From: Leptodactylus fallax
Lineage: Eukaryota > Chordata > Amphibia > Anura > Leptodactylidae
Assembly: GCA_947044405.1 (NCBI GenBank)
Contig: CAMRHE010000077.1
Coordinates: 4,079,001-4,143,000 of the forward strand
Reading direction: 5' to 3'
Length of the DNA stretch: 64,000 nt
Position numbers and translations under genes: made by a program. A model generated the notes under the pieces. It had not been told where the DNA came from. It ran no database searches and worked only from the letters and a program-made list of their open reading frames with translations. The number at the start of each line of letters is the position of its first letter. The stretch's first letter is position 1. Of this stretch, positions 32,272-43,805 are shown one piece after another.

Positions 32272-33428
32272 TAGGCAAGCAGCTTGGTGTGAAGAAATCA
32301 ACTGTGGGAGCAATAATTAGAAAATGGAAGACATACAAGACCACTGATAATCTCCCTCGATCAGGGGCTCCACGCAAAATCTCACCCTGTGGGGTCAAAA
32401 TGATCACAAGAACGGTGAGCAAAAATCCCAGAACCACACGGGGGGACCTAGTGAATGCCTTGCAGAAAGCTGGGACTAACGTAACAAAAGCTACCGTCAG
32501 TAACACACTACGCCACCAGGGACTCAGGTCCTGCAGTGCCAGACGTGTCCCCATGCTTAAGCCTGTACATATCCGGGCCCGTCTGAAGTTTGCTAGAGAG
32601 CATTTGGATGTTCCAGAAGAGCATTGGGAGAATGTCATATGGTCAGATGAAACCAAAGTAGAACTGTTTGGTAGAAACACAACTCATCGTGTTTGGAGGA
32701 GAGTGAATGCTGAGTTGCATCCAAAGAACACCATACCTACTGTGAAGCATGGGGGTGGCAACGTCATGATTTGGGGCTGTTTCTTTGCAAAGGGACCAGG
32801 ATGACTGATCCGTGTACATGAAAGAATGAATGGGGCCATATGTCGTGAGATTTTGAGTGCAAACCTCCTTCCATCAGCAAGGGCATTAAAGATAAAACGT
32901 GGCTGGGTCTTTCAGCATGACAATGATCCCAAGCACGCGCCAGGGCAACGAAGGAGTGGCTTCGTAAGAAGCATTTCAAGGTCCTGAAGTGGCCTAACCA
33001 GTCTCCAGATCTCAACCCCATAGAAAACCTTTGAAGGGAGTTGAAAGTCCGTGTTTCCCAGCGACAGCCCCAAAACATCACTGCTCTAGAGGAGATCTGC
33101 ATGGAGGAATGGGCCAATATACCAGCAACAGTGTGTGCCAACCTTGTGAAGACTTACAGAAAACGTTTGACCTCTGTCATTGCCAACAAAGGATATATAA
33201 CAAAGTATTGAGATGAACTTTTGTTATTGACCAAATACTTATTTTCCACCATAATTTGCAAATAAATTCTTTAAAAATCAGACAATGTGATTTTCTGGAT
33301 TTGTTTTCTCATTTTGTGTCTCATAGTTGAGGTCTACCTATGATGACAATTACAGGCCGGCCTCATCTTTTTAAGTGGGAGAACTTGCACAATTGGTGGC
33401 TGAATAAATACTTTTTTTCCCCACTGTA

Positions 33429-34734
33429 TTTGTAATCAAGTTTGAGTAATTTTTTTATTTTAGGTGTATGGTATTGGGCAAAAAATATTATCCATACGCT
33501 TTAAATGCCCTTCATACATGGCCCCACTTATTAAATAGGTATTTGTATGGTTTGTAAAGAAAAAAATCCCTAATACTGCACTGGACAGTAGCTGGTTTAT
33601 TCCAAAGAATCCAACTTGACATGTTTCAATGTGGATTTAATGTAAAGAACAGACTAGGTGGGCTAAGCTCTGACATCTGATATTCCAGTGTTAGCTTCTA
33701 AGGAGTTAATGTTAAATGGAGCAGCAAACAGGACTGCTTTTAATGCCTTCAATGTCTAGTATATGTCACATACTTTATTTCAGTGAACTCATTCTTAATT
33801 TCCATCATCTGTACAGTACATGCCACAATCATACAGTAAAGTGGTCAGCATTACACAGAAAACTCAACCCGCATTGAAAAATGCCAAATATCACGAGCTG
33901 CTTCTTTTGAAAGAAAAACCGACAAAGTTGTGTTTTTCAGACTGCTGACCTTGGTGAAATCCAGATCTGTAGTCTCTTGTTAGAATCCAAAAAAAAAATG
34001 AGAACAGGCCTGTCAATTTGACTTAAAATTTGTATTGTTTTTCAAATTTCACTTGAAATTTCCAATCAATAGTTCTTTTTCTTCCACTCGGGATAAAGCA
34101 GCTCAGATTTGATAGGCTAGAATAAGAAACCAAGCAATTCATTACATTTTTTCTTAAAAGCCAGAAGCACATAATGTTTATTAATAAAGGGACAAGGTTT
34201 ACAGAGATTTTATTATTATTGAACATAAAGCGGTTTATAGTACAAGCAAGGGTGAAATTACCAGCTAATTAGGCTGCGAGGATCAGGTTTAATGGAATAT
34301 AAATCTGGATTCTTCACAAACCTTTAGGGCCTCATTCATTAAACATTTATATATACAAGGTTTATGGTAAAGTTGGGTGGGGGGGTTTGTTGCATGTACA
34401 GATGGTAGATCCAAGGTCAAACAACTCATTTCAAAATGCAAATCAGTCACTGAGATATTAAAGAATCTCGTAGCAGAAAAGATCAGTCTTTTGCAAGGAA
34501 GAAAATGCTGACTACTGATGACTCGTCTCCATAACATCGTTTTTTCCCATTATATGTTTGCATTTTTATTATCGTATCATGTACCTGTTAAAGGGGCTGC
34601 TCACATTTTTGTGAAACAAAGCCAAATAACAGAATGTCTTTATTGCTTTAATATAGTATGCATGAATTTAGCTTTTTGGCCCCAATATACAGTATTTTAT
34701 GTCAATCATTTTTCAGGTGTGATCAGTATTTATG
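33429..34734. other. No recognised repeat; possible unique DNA
   Basis: I see no terminal repeats. The part at 33890-34220 is non-repetitive in this window. Several ORFs of 67-114 codons have no domain and AT-rich codon use. Confidence 0.3.
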
Positions 34735-34815
34735 ATATATTACAATTTGTAAAGTGCTTCAGAATATGTTGGCACTATATAAATAAAATGTATTATTATT
34801 ATTATTATTATTGTT
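34735..34815 (+). repeat. SINE/LINE 3' tail with (ATT)n
   Basis: GTAAAGTGCTTCAGAATATG and TTGGCACTATATAAATAAAA match the tail of the V-SINEs at 11829 and 40220 and are followed by about nine ATT units. Only the 3' tail is present. Confidence 0.65.
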
Positions 34816-35465
34816 ATATATTATCAGTTATATTAAATCTTTTACTTTTTAGTGCCTCTTAGTAATATTTTTTTCTATGAATGAGTCTAAAGGGTCAGTT
34901 TGTTTCTTAATCAGTCTAAAGCCTGGAGTGAGACTCCAGCCAATCACAACCAATCATATTCAGTGAAGATCAGCAGACTTTGTGAGGTCACATGATCAAC
35001 CAGTAAACTGATAAATCCTGTATTCTACTAGTACTGGAACCCTCATGAATATTCATTGGCAGCCATTTTATTAATATACATTGATTACAGTTTAAGTTAC
35101 AGACTGTAACAAAATCACAGTCACATAGAACAGAATATACAGTATTTATTATGATATTCAGTGATAGTTTTGTTAGGAAAGTTTCAGTATAACTTGCCAT
35201 TTATTCAATATTAGCTCTGCTCTTTCTGTGTTTAATTGTCAAGTTGGCATTCCTAATAAATTATTGATAGCTATTTCTATGCACATTCAAAATGGGGTGG
35301 CTGTCAGTCACTGAGTTGGACCACCCACTTGACATCTGAGAAGGACTTGACAACTAAGCTCAAAATGAGCAGAAAGACGAGTTATTCTGAATCTTTTCCC
35401 ATAATTATGTATTAATCTGCTCAGCTTTTTTTTTCTCTATAACATGAGGCCTGCAGATAGGACTG
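34816..35465. other. No recognised feature
   Basis: I see nothing supportable. Confidence 0.35.
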
Positions 35466-35469
35466 CTTT

Positions 35470-35735
35470 TTCAGGTCGGGGCCCGTGTTGTGAAAGTGGA
35501 TGGAATTCTGGTTAATCCCATCCACACATTGCAGAAAAATATCCACAGCGGAAATGGTGCAATTTCAGAAACCATCATGTTTTTGTAAATCGCAGCATGT
35601 CAATTCCTACAGAAACGCTGGCAATTTCCATATAGGTATAATAAGGACAGAAAGGCCGCAAAGGAAAACTCTGTGGACTTTTTGTGAAAAGCACTCTGAC
35701 TCTGGATCGCTATGTGGAGCCTTAGGCTAAAGAAT
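35470..35735. mobile_element. GGCCCCACGT-family miniature, eroded
   Basis: GTCGGGGCCCGTGTTG at the left and TATGTGGAGCCTTAGGC at the right are eroded family ends. The interior has CCATCCACACATTGCAGAAA and AATCGCAGCATGTCAATTCC, as in 20769-21338. Confidence 0.6.
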
Positions 35736-35879
35736 TTTTCTCATATAAATGATTTCAAAATACCAAGGATAAACCTTTTTTAACAAAGCAAACTTTTTTT
35801 CTATCTTGCGTTACTTTCCTGTTTGTTCTAACTGCTGTACACTAGAGAAGAAACTCTGAATACCAGAGCCTGCATAGTA

Positions 35880-36237
35880 TTAAAGGGGTTGTCCAGGGAG
35901 TATTTATTCACTTACCTGGTCCCAGGGATACTTTTGTTGGTCTTGGGGGATCCGGCAGCGTCACAACCCCCGGGTCATGTGACTGGAGGCAGTGTTCAGC
36001 CACTCTCTGGGTCACTCCTCCCCTCTCCTTCCCTGATCTCACAGGTCTGCTATGGGGGCTGCCCATAGCACATAGCACAGGTAATTAGTTGCCTCTAAGA
36101 TCGGAGGAAGAGTGGGCAGAGCGAATTGGGGAGCCTAACGCTGCCTCAGATCACATAACGTCCCAGAACCCCAAGGCCATCAAAAGTATCCTCGGTACCA
36201 GGTAACTGTATAAATACATCGCAGACAACCCCTTTAA
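35880..36237. mobile_element. T2-like TTAA miniature, 358 bp
   Basis: TTAAAGGGGTTGTCCAGGGA and GCAGACAACCCCTTTAA form the ends with TTAA on both sides. The inner TATTTATTCACTTACCTGGT pairs with ACCAGGTAACTGTATAAATA. Confidence 0.75.
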
Positions 36238-37235
36238 TGTAATAAAAATTGCAATACTACTGTATATACTACTGTAAACACTGAAAATGCCACTGTGAAT
36301 ATTATTTAAAGGAAAAAAAGGTAAAGTTTGACAACTTTTGGAAGAGATCTTCTGGTTTGGCATTAATCCCGTCAATGTTACTAGGTTTCATATAAAACCA
36401 GGCATTGGTTTTATATAAGGACTTGGAGCTACTTTCCAAGTGGCAGTAAAGCAAGTTTTCCTTTTTCCATATAGGATAACGTATTTCCATATTTCTTTTC
36501 TAGAATTCCTAGTACAGAATGTATGATCTGTTAAACTCTACACACCGCAAGGTGGCCTGCAAAGGTGACAATTCCCTGAGGAGACATAATATCCCTTCTG
36601 ACCTAAACATATAAATAACACTGTTGTGCACAACCTCATTAAACCTTAAGCTATCCTATAGGAGATCTAGGAGGTGCCATATATTCTTCTATTTTCTTTA
36701 GAGATCTATAGGGAAAAGGTAGTTTCTAAATTTATTTAAGACCACTTGCCTGTCACTGCTACATAATTAGAACATTGGAAAAGCATTCGAGAGCATGAGT
36801 ACAGCTCAGGAGAAGTCCTTAGAAAAGGAGTATGAGGTTGTGATTATGAATAATGATACTTCATTCCTTGACTGGAGAGGACAAGGGAGATGGAGCTTTA
36901 TCCTCCTACTTGTCTTCTAAGGAAGATATACAGTATAGTTTTGAATTTTATTCTAGAAGAGACAGATAAACAGTGCATTTACAAAGTGCAGGGACATTAG
37001 TACACAAAGGAGCTGGTTGTTGCATTCATTATGTTTAGTTAACAGATTATTAATTAGTGATGGGTTACAGTGGTTTGCCTAATTGTAATATACAAGCAAT
37101 GGCTTCTACACCCAGTAGCACCCCTAGTCCTGATGTATGGTCTTGGCTCTATATATTCTTTGTAAAACCCTTTTCAACCCTTCTTCCCTACATTAAGTGT
37201 CAGTATTAGGCACAAATAAATAACACTACTTGAAT
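36238..37235. other. No recognised repeat or gene
   Basis: The segment is AT-rich; short ORFs only. Confidence 0.3.
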
Positions 37236-37239
37236 GATA

Positions 37240-38440
37240 CGCTGGTCTGGCTCTAGGTTGCTGTGGGCCCTTGGGCAACAGAGCCTCAGTGGGCCCTTTT
37301 TGGAGTATCTCATGCACATTGCAGCAAAAAAAACCAGTTGAAATTGGGTGTTTTTTTGCTGAGGTGGACCTACTGGAGTGGACTGTAATACAGTCCATTC
37401 CATACAAGTACTGTAGATACAACTTGTTCAGACATCTCAAAGTAAAGAGGAATTTGAGGCAGACATCTGCCTCGGATTCTTCATTATTTTCTGCCTCTAC
37501 GGCTGAGAAGAACATCAGCATTCTGTTGCGGCCAGTGGGGAGTCTTAAGCCGCGGCCTCCGAATCAGCTGCAGAATCTGCAGCAAGATCCAGCAGGAAGC
37601 TTTTTTTTCCAGCTTCCTGCTCCAATTAGTTTCAATAGGAGGCAGAATGAGGGAGGAATTTTCTGCAAAATCAGTGCCAGATTCCACTGTGTGAACAGGG
37701 CCTGATGATGTTAATAGTGCCACAGGGCTTGATACTGTTAATATTGCCCCCACACAGTATTATATGCTCCAGAGTGGCCCCAACATAGTATTATATGCCC
37801 ACAGTGGCCCCCCCACAATATAATATGCTCCCAAGAGTCCCCCCTCCTCCTAGAGTATAATAAGTAGAGGCCCAGGGGAAGTGATTAAAAATAACAAACA
37901 CTTATACTCACCTTACCTCACTTCCCCTGTGTATCATCAATCCTGCCGACTGTCTTTAACATCTTCCTCGATCCTCTTCTGTCTGGCGACTGAGTTCACG
38001 TGACCCAGACATCACTACTGGGGCCTGTGATTGGTCCTCAGTGGTCACGTGGAACATGATGACGTCATTACGCCAGTGCGCCCCATGTGACCACTAGGGC
38101 CCAATCATAGGCCCCAGCAATGACGTCTGGGGCGTGTGACCTCAGTCACCGGCTGGAAGAGCCCCAGAGAGGATGCTGAGCCCAGGAGAGATGAGTATAA
38201 GTATTTTTTTTTTATTTTTAGTCACCTCCCCTGGGCTGGCATCTATCGCCAGGCCCCTTTCCATTAGCAGTATGGATAGCGGTCAGGGAACCAGGCTTTC
38301 CCCGACCGCTATCATGATGGTCCGGGGCCCCGGCTATTTTCAGAGGGCCGCGGGCTCCGTACCCTGTACTGTTATGCCACTGCCAAGTGGGCCCCCTCAG
38401 GAGCTTGGGTCCCTGGCACTTGCCTGGGTAAGCCGAGTGC
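37240..38440. repeat. Composite hAT-like repeat with GC-rich module
   Basis: The segment has a GCTGTGGGCCCTTGGGCAAC edge, a run of ATTATATGCCCACAGTGGCC units (37735-37830) and the recurrent AGGCCCAGGGGAAGTGA/CTCACTTCCCCTG module (37865-37925). It also holds TTCACGTGACCC, GTCACGTGG and ATGATGACGTCATTACG, and a right edge GTTATGCCACTGCCAAGTGG. The right edge resembles the CAGTGGCGTAAC hAT ends. The ORFs of 107-144 codons here are translations of GC-rich repeat DNA. Confidence 0.45.
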
Positions 38441-39229
38441 TGATTCCAACCCTGATAATAACTCAAGCCATATGGACAAAGATGGCATCCAAATGAAAAC
38501 TGATGAGTTATTTTACAGAAAAATCCAACATTCATGTTGCCAATATTTTCAGTTCTCATACCACACAAGAAAATTTACCTGAAGTCTAATTGTAACAAGA
38601 CTCATGGTTAGCGGTCTTTACCTAGAATGTCCTTACCCAGAATATTTCTGGCAACAGATTTTTAATATCAATACTTCTCTGAGAAATAAAACATGCTTCC
38701 CAATTCAGCTCTGACGTGAACTTCAGAGTGTTGAAAGACCATATTCAGACAACTCCTGAGCTGCCTATAGTATTTTTTTTTTACTATTTTACTTAATATA
38801 CAGTATATTTCACAATTGCCAAAAAGGTTCTCCACGAATATATATAATGATTGAAGGGATACTAAACTAGTAATAGAAACAGTAGAGTTGTACAAAGATT
38901 TCAGGGCAAACCTACCCATACAGTCTTATATGTACACAGCTTAGACTAGATGCATCAGATTTATCACAGTAACTTGTGCTGTATGATGTTTTTGGTGCAT
39001 ATTCAGACACTTTTGCCTAATTCTATTCTACTTCTTGGTTGGCTTACTTTAAGGCTTGGGGTCACACGTTGCGAAAATGCAGCGTTTTGGCCGCGACAAA
39101 AAGTTCTCATGGTTGGAGGTCAGCACTTAATGGTGACTTGCACATCTACCACCGCTATCCCTTGGAGACACAACGCTTTAAAGCTCAGACTATACTTATC
39201 AAATACTGTATACTCAGTTAGCCTCTAAA

Positions 39230-39948
39230 AGGTATCACCTGATTTCTTCACTCTTCCACTAAGCTCAGACTATGTGAGAAACTCAGATGTAGTTATTGAT
39301 GGGAAACTGATCAGAAACTAGGTATTCTCCTTTATCAAATCTTCATACTTCCACTTGAGGAACATTGCAAAAATTAACATTATTCAAAAAAAGATCTCTC
39401 CACACAGATACATGCCTTCATAATCTCGCGTCTGGACTACTGTAGTGCCCTATACATAGGTCTTCCAGATACAGAAATACAGCTGAAAGGTTAAAAACCA
39501 AACAATCCCAACTTGCTCCCATAAACCCCTTCCTCCGCTCACTGCAAATGATACGTTTTTGATTGATGACCTTCAAGTCCATAAATAACTTAGGCCCTGA
39601 CTAATAAAAATATCTTCTGAAGCCCCATAATTCTTGCCGCCCTCTCAGATCAGCAGGTACAATGAATTGTCCATCCCCAGTATCCACCTTAAACGATTTG
39701 GAGCCAGAGCTTTCTGCCATGCAGCCCCCACTCTCTGGAGTATATCACCTGGATCGATCAGAGAGATCTCATCCTTGGACACTTTTAAATCAAGACAAAA
39801 CACATCTCTTCAGTTTGACATTTGAGGATAAATAATACCCTTGCTATTCTTAGGATATCGCAAAATACTGTTTCGTTAACCGCTGAACTTCACTTTGAGT
39901 CTCTTATGAGAAAAGTGCATTACAAATGTTTGATGTTGTTGTTAAAGT
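39230..39948 (+). mobile_element. L2-type LINE, 3' fragment
   Basis: The sequence keeps C-terminal reverse transcriptase coding text (below) and ends CATTACAAATGTTTGATGTTG TTGTT, the usual L2-like 3' tail with a short repeated trinucleotide. The 5' part is absent. It directly follows an eroded miniature end (GGTCACACGTTGCGAAAATG at about 39060). Confidence 0.7.
39290..39825 (+). pseudogene. L2 reverse transcriptase C-terminal relic
   Basis: Fragmented frames show conserved L2/CR1 landmarks: HAFIISRLDYCSALYIGLPD (about 39413-39475), then GARAFCHAAPTLW and IREISSLDTFKSR (from the open frame 39634-39825). These are the thumb and C-terminal regions after the catalytic RT core, which is missing. 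Frame changes and a stop (for example after LIRN near 39320) show it is dead. The protein once primed reverse transcription of the element RNA. Confidence 0.75.
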
Positions 39949-40219
39949 GAACCTGTTGCCAGGTTTGGAGCATCTAAACCAGCAGCTGCTGGGGTTCAGG
40001 ACCCCAAACCTGGTGACCCCAGTCCTGTCTGCCACTCCATTCATCAGAAGTTTTATTAAGAGTCCTGACATCTCTGGCCACTCCATTTTTCTGCAATGGG
40101 CTGTTGTAGTTTTCAGACTACTGTAGGTGCATGGACACCTAAATGATGTGTCTAGTTTATGATAAGTCATGCGCCTTATCATAAATTAGGTGCATTCTTG
40201 ACTAATGCGAGGAATATGA
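39949..40219. repeat. TTAA-type miniature end and unassigned sequence
   Basis: TTAAAGTGAACCTGTTGCCA immediately follows the L2 tail and looks like a miniature terminus. A matching right end is not obvious. Confidence 0.35.
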
Positions 40220-40455
40220 AGATGGTGGCTCAGCGGTTAATACTGTAGCCTTGCATTGCAGTGCTGGAGTCCTGGATTCGAATCTGACTAAGAACAACAT
40301 CTGGAAGACATTTGCTTGTTCTCCCCATGTTTGCATGGGTTCTCTCCCATACTCTAAAGACATACTGATAGGGAATTTAGATTATGAGCCCTCTATGGGA
40401 CAGTGAGTAATAATGTCTGTGAAGTGCTGTGGAATATGTTGGCGCCAAATAAGAC
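40220..40455 (+). mobile_element. V-SINE with tRNA-like head
   Basis: TGGCTCAGCGGTTAA (40226-40240) is a polymerase III box A-like segment, and GGATTCGAATC (about 40273-40283) is box B-like, about 33 bp apart. The V-domain follows (TTTGCATGGGTTCTCTCCCA, CTAAAGACATACTGATAGGG), then ATTATGAGCCC and the LINE-like tail GGAATATGTTGGCGCCAAAT. This is a near full-length SINE. Its internal promoter would be read by RNA polymerase III. Confidence 0.8.
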
Positions 40456-40477
40456 TGATAAATCGCCCCTAATGAGT

Positions 40478-41455
40478 TTAACCCTTTCCTGATATCTGCC
40501 ATAATAGTACAGTGGATGTTGGGTATTTAAATATGATGTATTATACACCAGTAGCAATGCTCTCTATATCCCCCCAAAGCTAGCGCCATTTTCCTGGCAA
40601 TGCATGGGGACCGCCCATTTTGGGGGGATCTCATTCTGGGGCCAGCGATCCATTACCATGACATAGAGACTATTGAAGGTCTAGGGTGTCTAATAATTAC
40701 AGTAAAAAAAAAAAAAAAAAGTTAAAAATAATTAAAAATTCAAATCAACCCCTCTTTTCTTAGAACATAAAAAAACTTAAAAAAAAAAAAAATTAAGTAA
40801 AACACAAACAAATTAGGTATTTCTTTTTCCAAAAACGGCTGGTCTACAAACTTATAAAATTATTTCTCCCATACGGTGAATGCCGCAAAAAAAAAACAAA
40901 AAAAAACCAAAAGAGCTGAACCGCCATTTTTTTTGCCGTTTAGCCTCCCATAAAAATTTGGATAAAAAGCAATCAACGCAGTAGAAATTCCCCAATTTGG
41001 TATAAATAAAAAGTACATCTGGCTCTGCAAAAAAAGATACATAAAAATATAAAAAAAGTTATTGGAGTCAGAATATGGTGACTCCAAGAAATTTGCAAAG
41101 TTTTTTTTTTTTGAAGTTTTGAATTTTTTTTTAAAAACATAAAAAAATTGTATAAATTTGGAATTGTACTGACCCATAGAATACAGGTGACATGTTATTT
41201 TGGCTGCACAGTGAATTCTGTAAAAACAAGCCCGTAAGAAATGTAGTTTTTCTCCAATTTCACCCCATTCAAATTTTTTTCCAGCTTCTCAGTACATTGT
41301 ATGGAATATTAAATGGTACTATTATGAAGTACCAATAGTACCACAAAAATTAAGCTCCCATACGGCTCTGTGAAAGAAAAAAATAAAAAGGTTAATGTGG
41401 GGAATCAAAAACGAAAATCTAACACCGAAATATGGCTGTAGTGGGCAGGGGTTAA
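40478..41455. mobile_element. A-rich TTAA element, 978 bp
   Basis: The left edge TTAACCCTTTCCTGATATC and the right edge GTGGGCAGGGGTTAA are inverted ends with TTAA at both sides. The interior is rich in A runs (40706-40722, 40778-40791) and phrases such as CAAGCCCGTAAGAAATGTAG. It contains no protein domain; the ORF on the minus strand owes its Phe/Lys bias to the A runs. Confidence 0.6.
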
Positions 41456-42047
41456 AGGCTATCTCTCCTGTGCACCTGCTTGTGGTGTACCATTACAACA
41501 TACATAGCCATACTTTCCATATTGAATAATATGACTGTCATTTTATGACACAAAAAGATACCCAGCAGGTAAGTTAAATTTTAAAAAATGTGCCTTATTG
41601 GGGTTTTTTGTGACCTTTCTCTATGAGCTATAATTTTCCCTTTATAAATACTCTATAGAATCTAGTTACAATGGGGCAATACCACATACTTGACCGGCAC
41701 ATAAAATCCCTATGTCCCATACAAAATGACAGTAAGCGAATGGGGAGCAGGAGCATTCCTCCAAGCCTGGGAGATTTGCTAGCTCTTCTGGTAGTCTAGG
41801 AAGTCACCCCTGTTTTTGGCAGGCTCCCAGACAAACCGGGAGAGTTGGCAGGTATGACTTAGCACTATGTATGTAATATGTATATACTGCACAAACGAAA
41901 ATGTCATAGTTACTCACATGTCACTTGCTGTTTGGCAAGCTGACGTTCACAAGTTATGTCACCCAGTGGGTTTTTTTTTATCATACAGTATACAGGTTTG
42001 TGCCCTCAGTCCAAGTGTCCATTTTATCTCTGCTAAATCAGTAGCCA
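41456..42047. other. No recognised feature
   Basis: Only short fragments such as CAGGCTCCCAGACAAACCGG and GGTATGACTTAG recall other repeats (compare 55740-55805). Confidence 0.35.
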
Positions 42048-42330
42048 AAGCTCTGCTATACTAGTGGCCTCAGCTGTATTACATTAGTGACTTCAGTTCT
42101 GCTATATATGTGGCCTCAGCTTTGCTATATCTGCACTACTACAGCTCTACTACCAATGCAATCTTCAGTTCCGCAAAAGCTCTATTACGCCAATATATAG
42201 TACAGTACTACCACAACCCTGCTTCAATATTGCACTTTCACAGCTGAGTCTACCAAGTCAGCTCTGCTACATCAAATAACTAGCACTGCTACATTACTAC
42301 CATTGGTCAGTGTCCCTTCAGTCTTCACTA
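42048..42330. repeat. Degenerate tandem repeat of about 33-bp CAGCTCTGCTATACTAGTGG units
   Basis: AGCTCTGCTATACTAGTGGC, CAGCTGTATTACATTAGTGA, CAGTTCTGCTATATATGTGG, CAGCTTTGCTATATCTGCAC and further units follow one another with growing divergence. There is no coding role. Confidence 0.6.
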
Positions 42331-42359
42331 GAATTATCAGAGTCAACAAACTTAATTAA

Positions 42360-42542
42360 GGCTAGGTTCACACAGCAGAAAATGAAGAGAAATTCTTCTT
42401 AATTTTTCACCACTGTATCCTGCTGCGATCTCTGCCTTCCATTGAAAGCAATGGGAGGCAGATTTAGGACAGAATCTGCCACGGATTTGGGTGCAGAATC
42501 CGCTCCCAAATCCGCGGCAGATTCCTCTGTGTGAACCAAGCC
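42360..42542. mobile_element. Harbinger-like miniature, 183 bp
   Basis: GGCTAGGTTCACACAGCAGA and CTCTGTGTGAACCAAGCC are inverted ends flanked by TAA on both sides (42357-42359 and 42543-42545), the TWA duplication of PIF/Harbinger. Inner GCGGATT/AATCCGC pairs add symmetry. Confidence 0.75.
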
Positions 42543-42869
42543 TAATACGGTAGTCATGTGGCCATAGAAAGTATTGGTGAAGTGCACCCGAATACAACAT
42601 CTTTTATTAGAGCTTGTGCTATGTTCCAGAATAACTTCCCCTTGTCCAGTGCGGAGATTTGCAGTCCCATTTTTACAAGGGAACTTTTCCTTCAGTAGGC
42701 AAAAATCTCGATATAAATAAAAATTTTAATGTCATGGTGGCTTTAAGCTAAAAACATAATAGATTTGGCTGGGAATATTGAATCAACTTAAATTTCACAC
42801 TATTTTGCAACTCATTTTAAATGTCTGGTCTCTTAAGTGTTAACCAAAGCCATGAAAAGCAGCCTGGTT

Positions 42870-43300
42870 TATTAAAACATCATTCACATGAAGGGTAACA
42901 TTACATGACACAGCGCTGCCCCTGTAATTCTAGATGCTGGCTTGGCCAAGTTTTGAAGTTTATATTTTAACATTTATTCTGGATATGACATACTGAAAGG
43001 CCACGTTCTCGCTCAGGAATTGCGTGCTTCAGACCAAAAATCTGCTATGTATCAAGGAAGGAGACGTCATTAATTCAATAAAGCCAGTCAATTATTAATC
43101 AATTATGTTCCAAATGGAGGTTTTTTTTGTTTTTTTTAACTCCGATGACAAGTCAGGTTGTTTGGATGTGAGTGAAAATGATTTATGATTGTTAGCATGG
43201 TATAAGGAAACTGATAATAATCTGCAGGCTGTAATAAAACCTTTCGTAAACTGACAAAACTTGTGATAATAAGATTGTACTTAATTAGTCCATATACAGA
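42870..43300. other. Possible non-coding unique sequence, AT-rich
   Basis: The stretch has no repeat signature and contains clustered homeodomain-type sites (CATTAATTCAATAAAG, CAATTATTAATCAATTATG, TTAATTAG). It might be a conserved regulatory element, but this is inference from composition only. Confidence 0.25.
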
Positions 43301-43805
43301 ACATTATCCAGAATACTTGGGACATGAGCTTTTCCAGATAAGATTGATATTTTTTTTGGAACTTGGACCTCCATGTGTAACATTAACAAAGCCATTTGAA
43401 TATGACCTTTGTTTCTCCCAACTGCCTGTTATATTCTATTTCACGCTTGGAGCTTGTTCACATGCCAGAGATTTGCATCCGTGTGCAGTCAGTGTTTTAC
43501 ACAGATAGCACGCTGACCATTTCATTTCTGTCTATTCAGACTTAAGTTTTTTCATGAATTGTGATTCCACAGAACAAAAAATGGAAGCATGTCCTATTTT
43601 TGTGATGGCACACGGATGTCATGGTCATTTTTCACAGACGTTTTGGAAATTACATCTGTGGAGTCTGTGACCTTGGGTTAGACCTTTAGATGACATACAG
43701 AAGAGTCACGGGCACCGGGGCAGAATACTGTTGAAAAATGGATCATTTTTCCATGGATGAAAAGCTGACATTAACATATAAATAAGGTCTTAGGAAGGGC
43801 CAGGA

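Larger units (their letters stand above)
30619..33211 (+). pseudogene. Outer Tc1 transposase, interrupted and decayed
   Basis: The N-terminus is [20 protein letters not shown] (from 30619), running to the codon at 30702 where the inner element is inserted. It resumes at 32274 with [19 protein letters not shown], the helix-turn-helix DNA-binding part, then the GRPR-like region and the second HTH ([12 protein letters not shown]). The first catalytic Asp is in VIWSDETK, the second in FQHDNDPKH (about 32915), and the third residue, Glu, in NPIENL (about 33024). Lesions besides the insertion are an in-frame TGA after AKGPG (about 32803), a one-base frameshift just after DPKH (about 32940), and TGA where relatives have Trp after IENL (about 33031). 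The C-terminus [11 protein letters not shown] and stop at 33209 are preserved. Not functional. Confidence 0.9.
30254..33426 (+). mobile_element. Outer Tc1-like element, split by a second Tc1 insertion
   Basis: The element begins CAGTGGGGAAAAAAAGGATT and ends with its inverse, CTTTTTTTCCCCACTG, bordered by TA (30252-30253 and 33427-33428). The terminal inverted repeats are long, about 205 bp (30254-30458 and 33222-33426), the arrangement of Sleeping Beauty-type Tc1 elements. Removing the inner element and its TA duplication leaves about 1.6 kb, a normal full Tc1 length. The gene inside is broken. A truncated relative is at 44758-45734 on the opposite strand. Confidence 0.92.

Noticed and set aside
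32141..32680. 179-codon minus-strand ORF
   Set aside because: Antisense to the Tc1 transposase and spanning the junction of the two elements.
32764..33141. 125-codon minus-strand ORF
   Set aside because: Antisense to the outer Tc1 transposase.
40220..40300. Possible tRNA gene from box A and box B-like motifs
   Set aside because: No cloverleaf arms; the motifs are followed directly by the V-domain, so it is a SINE head.
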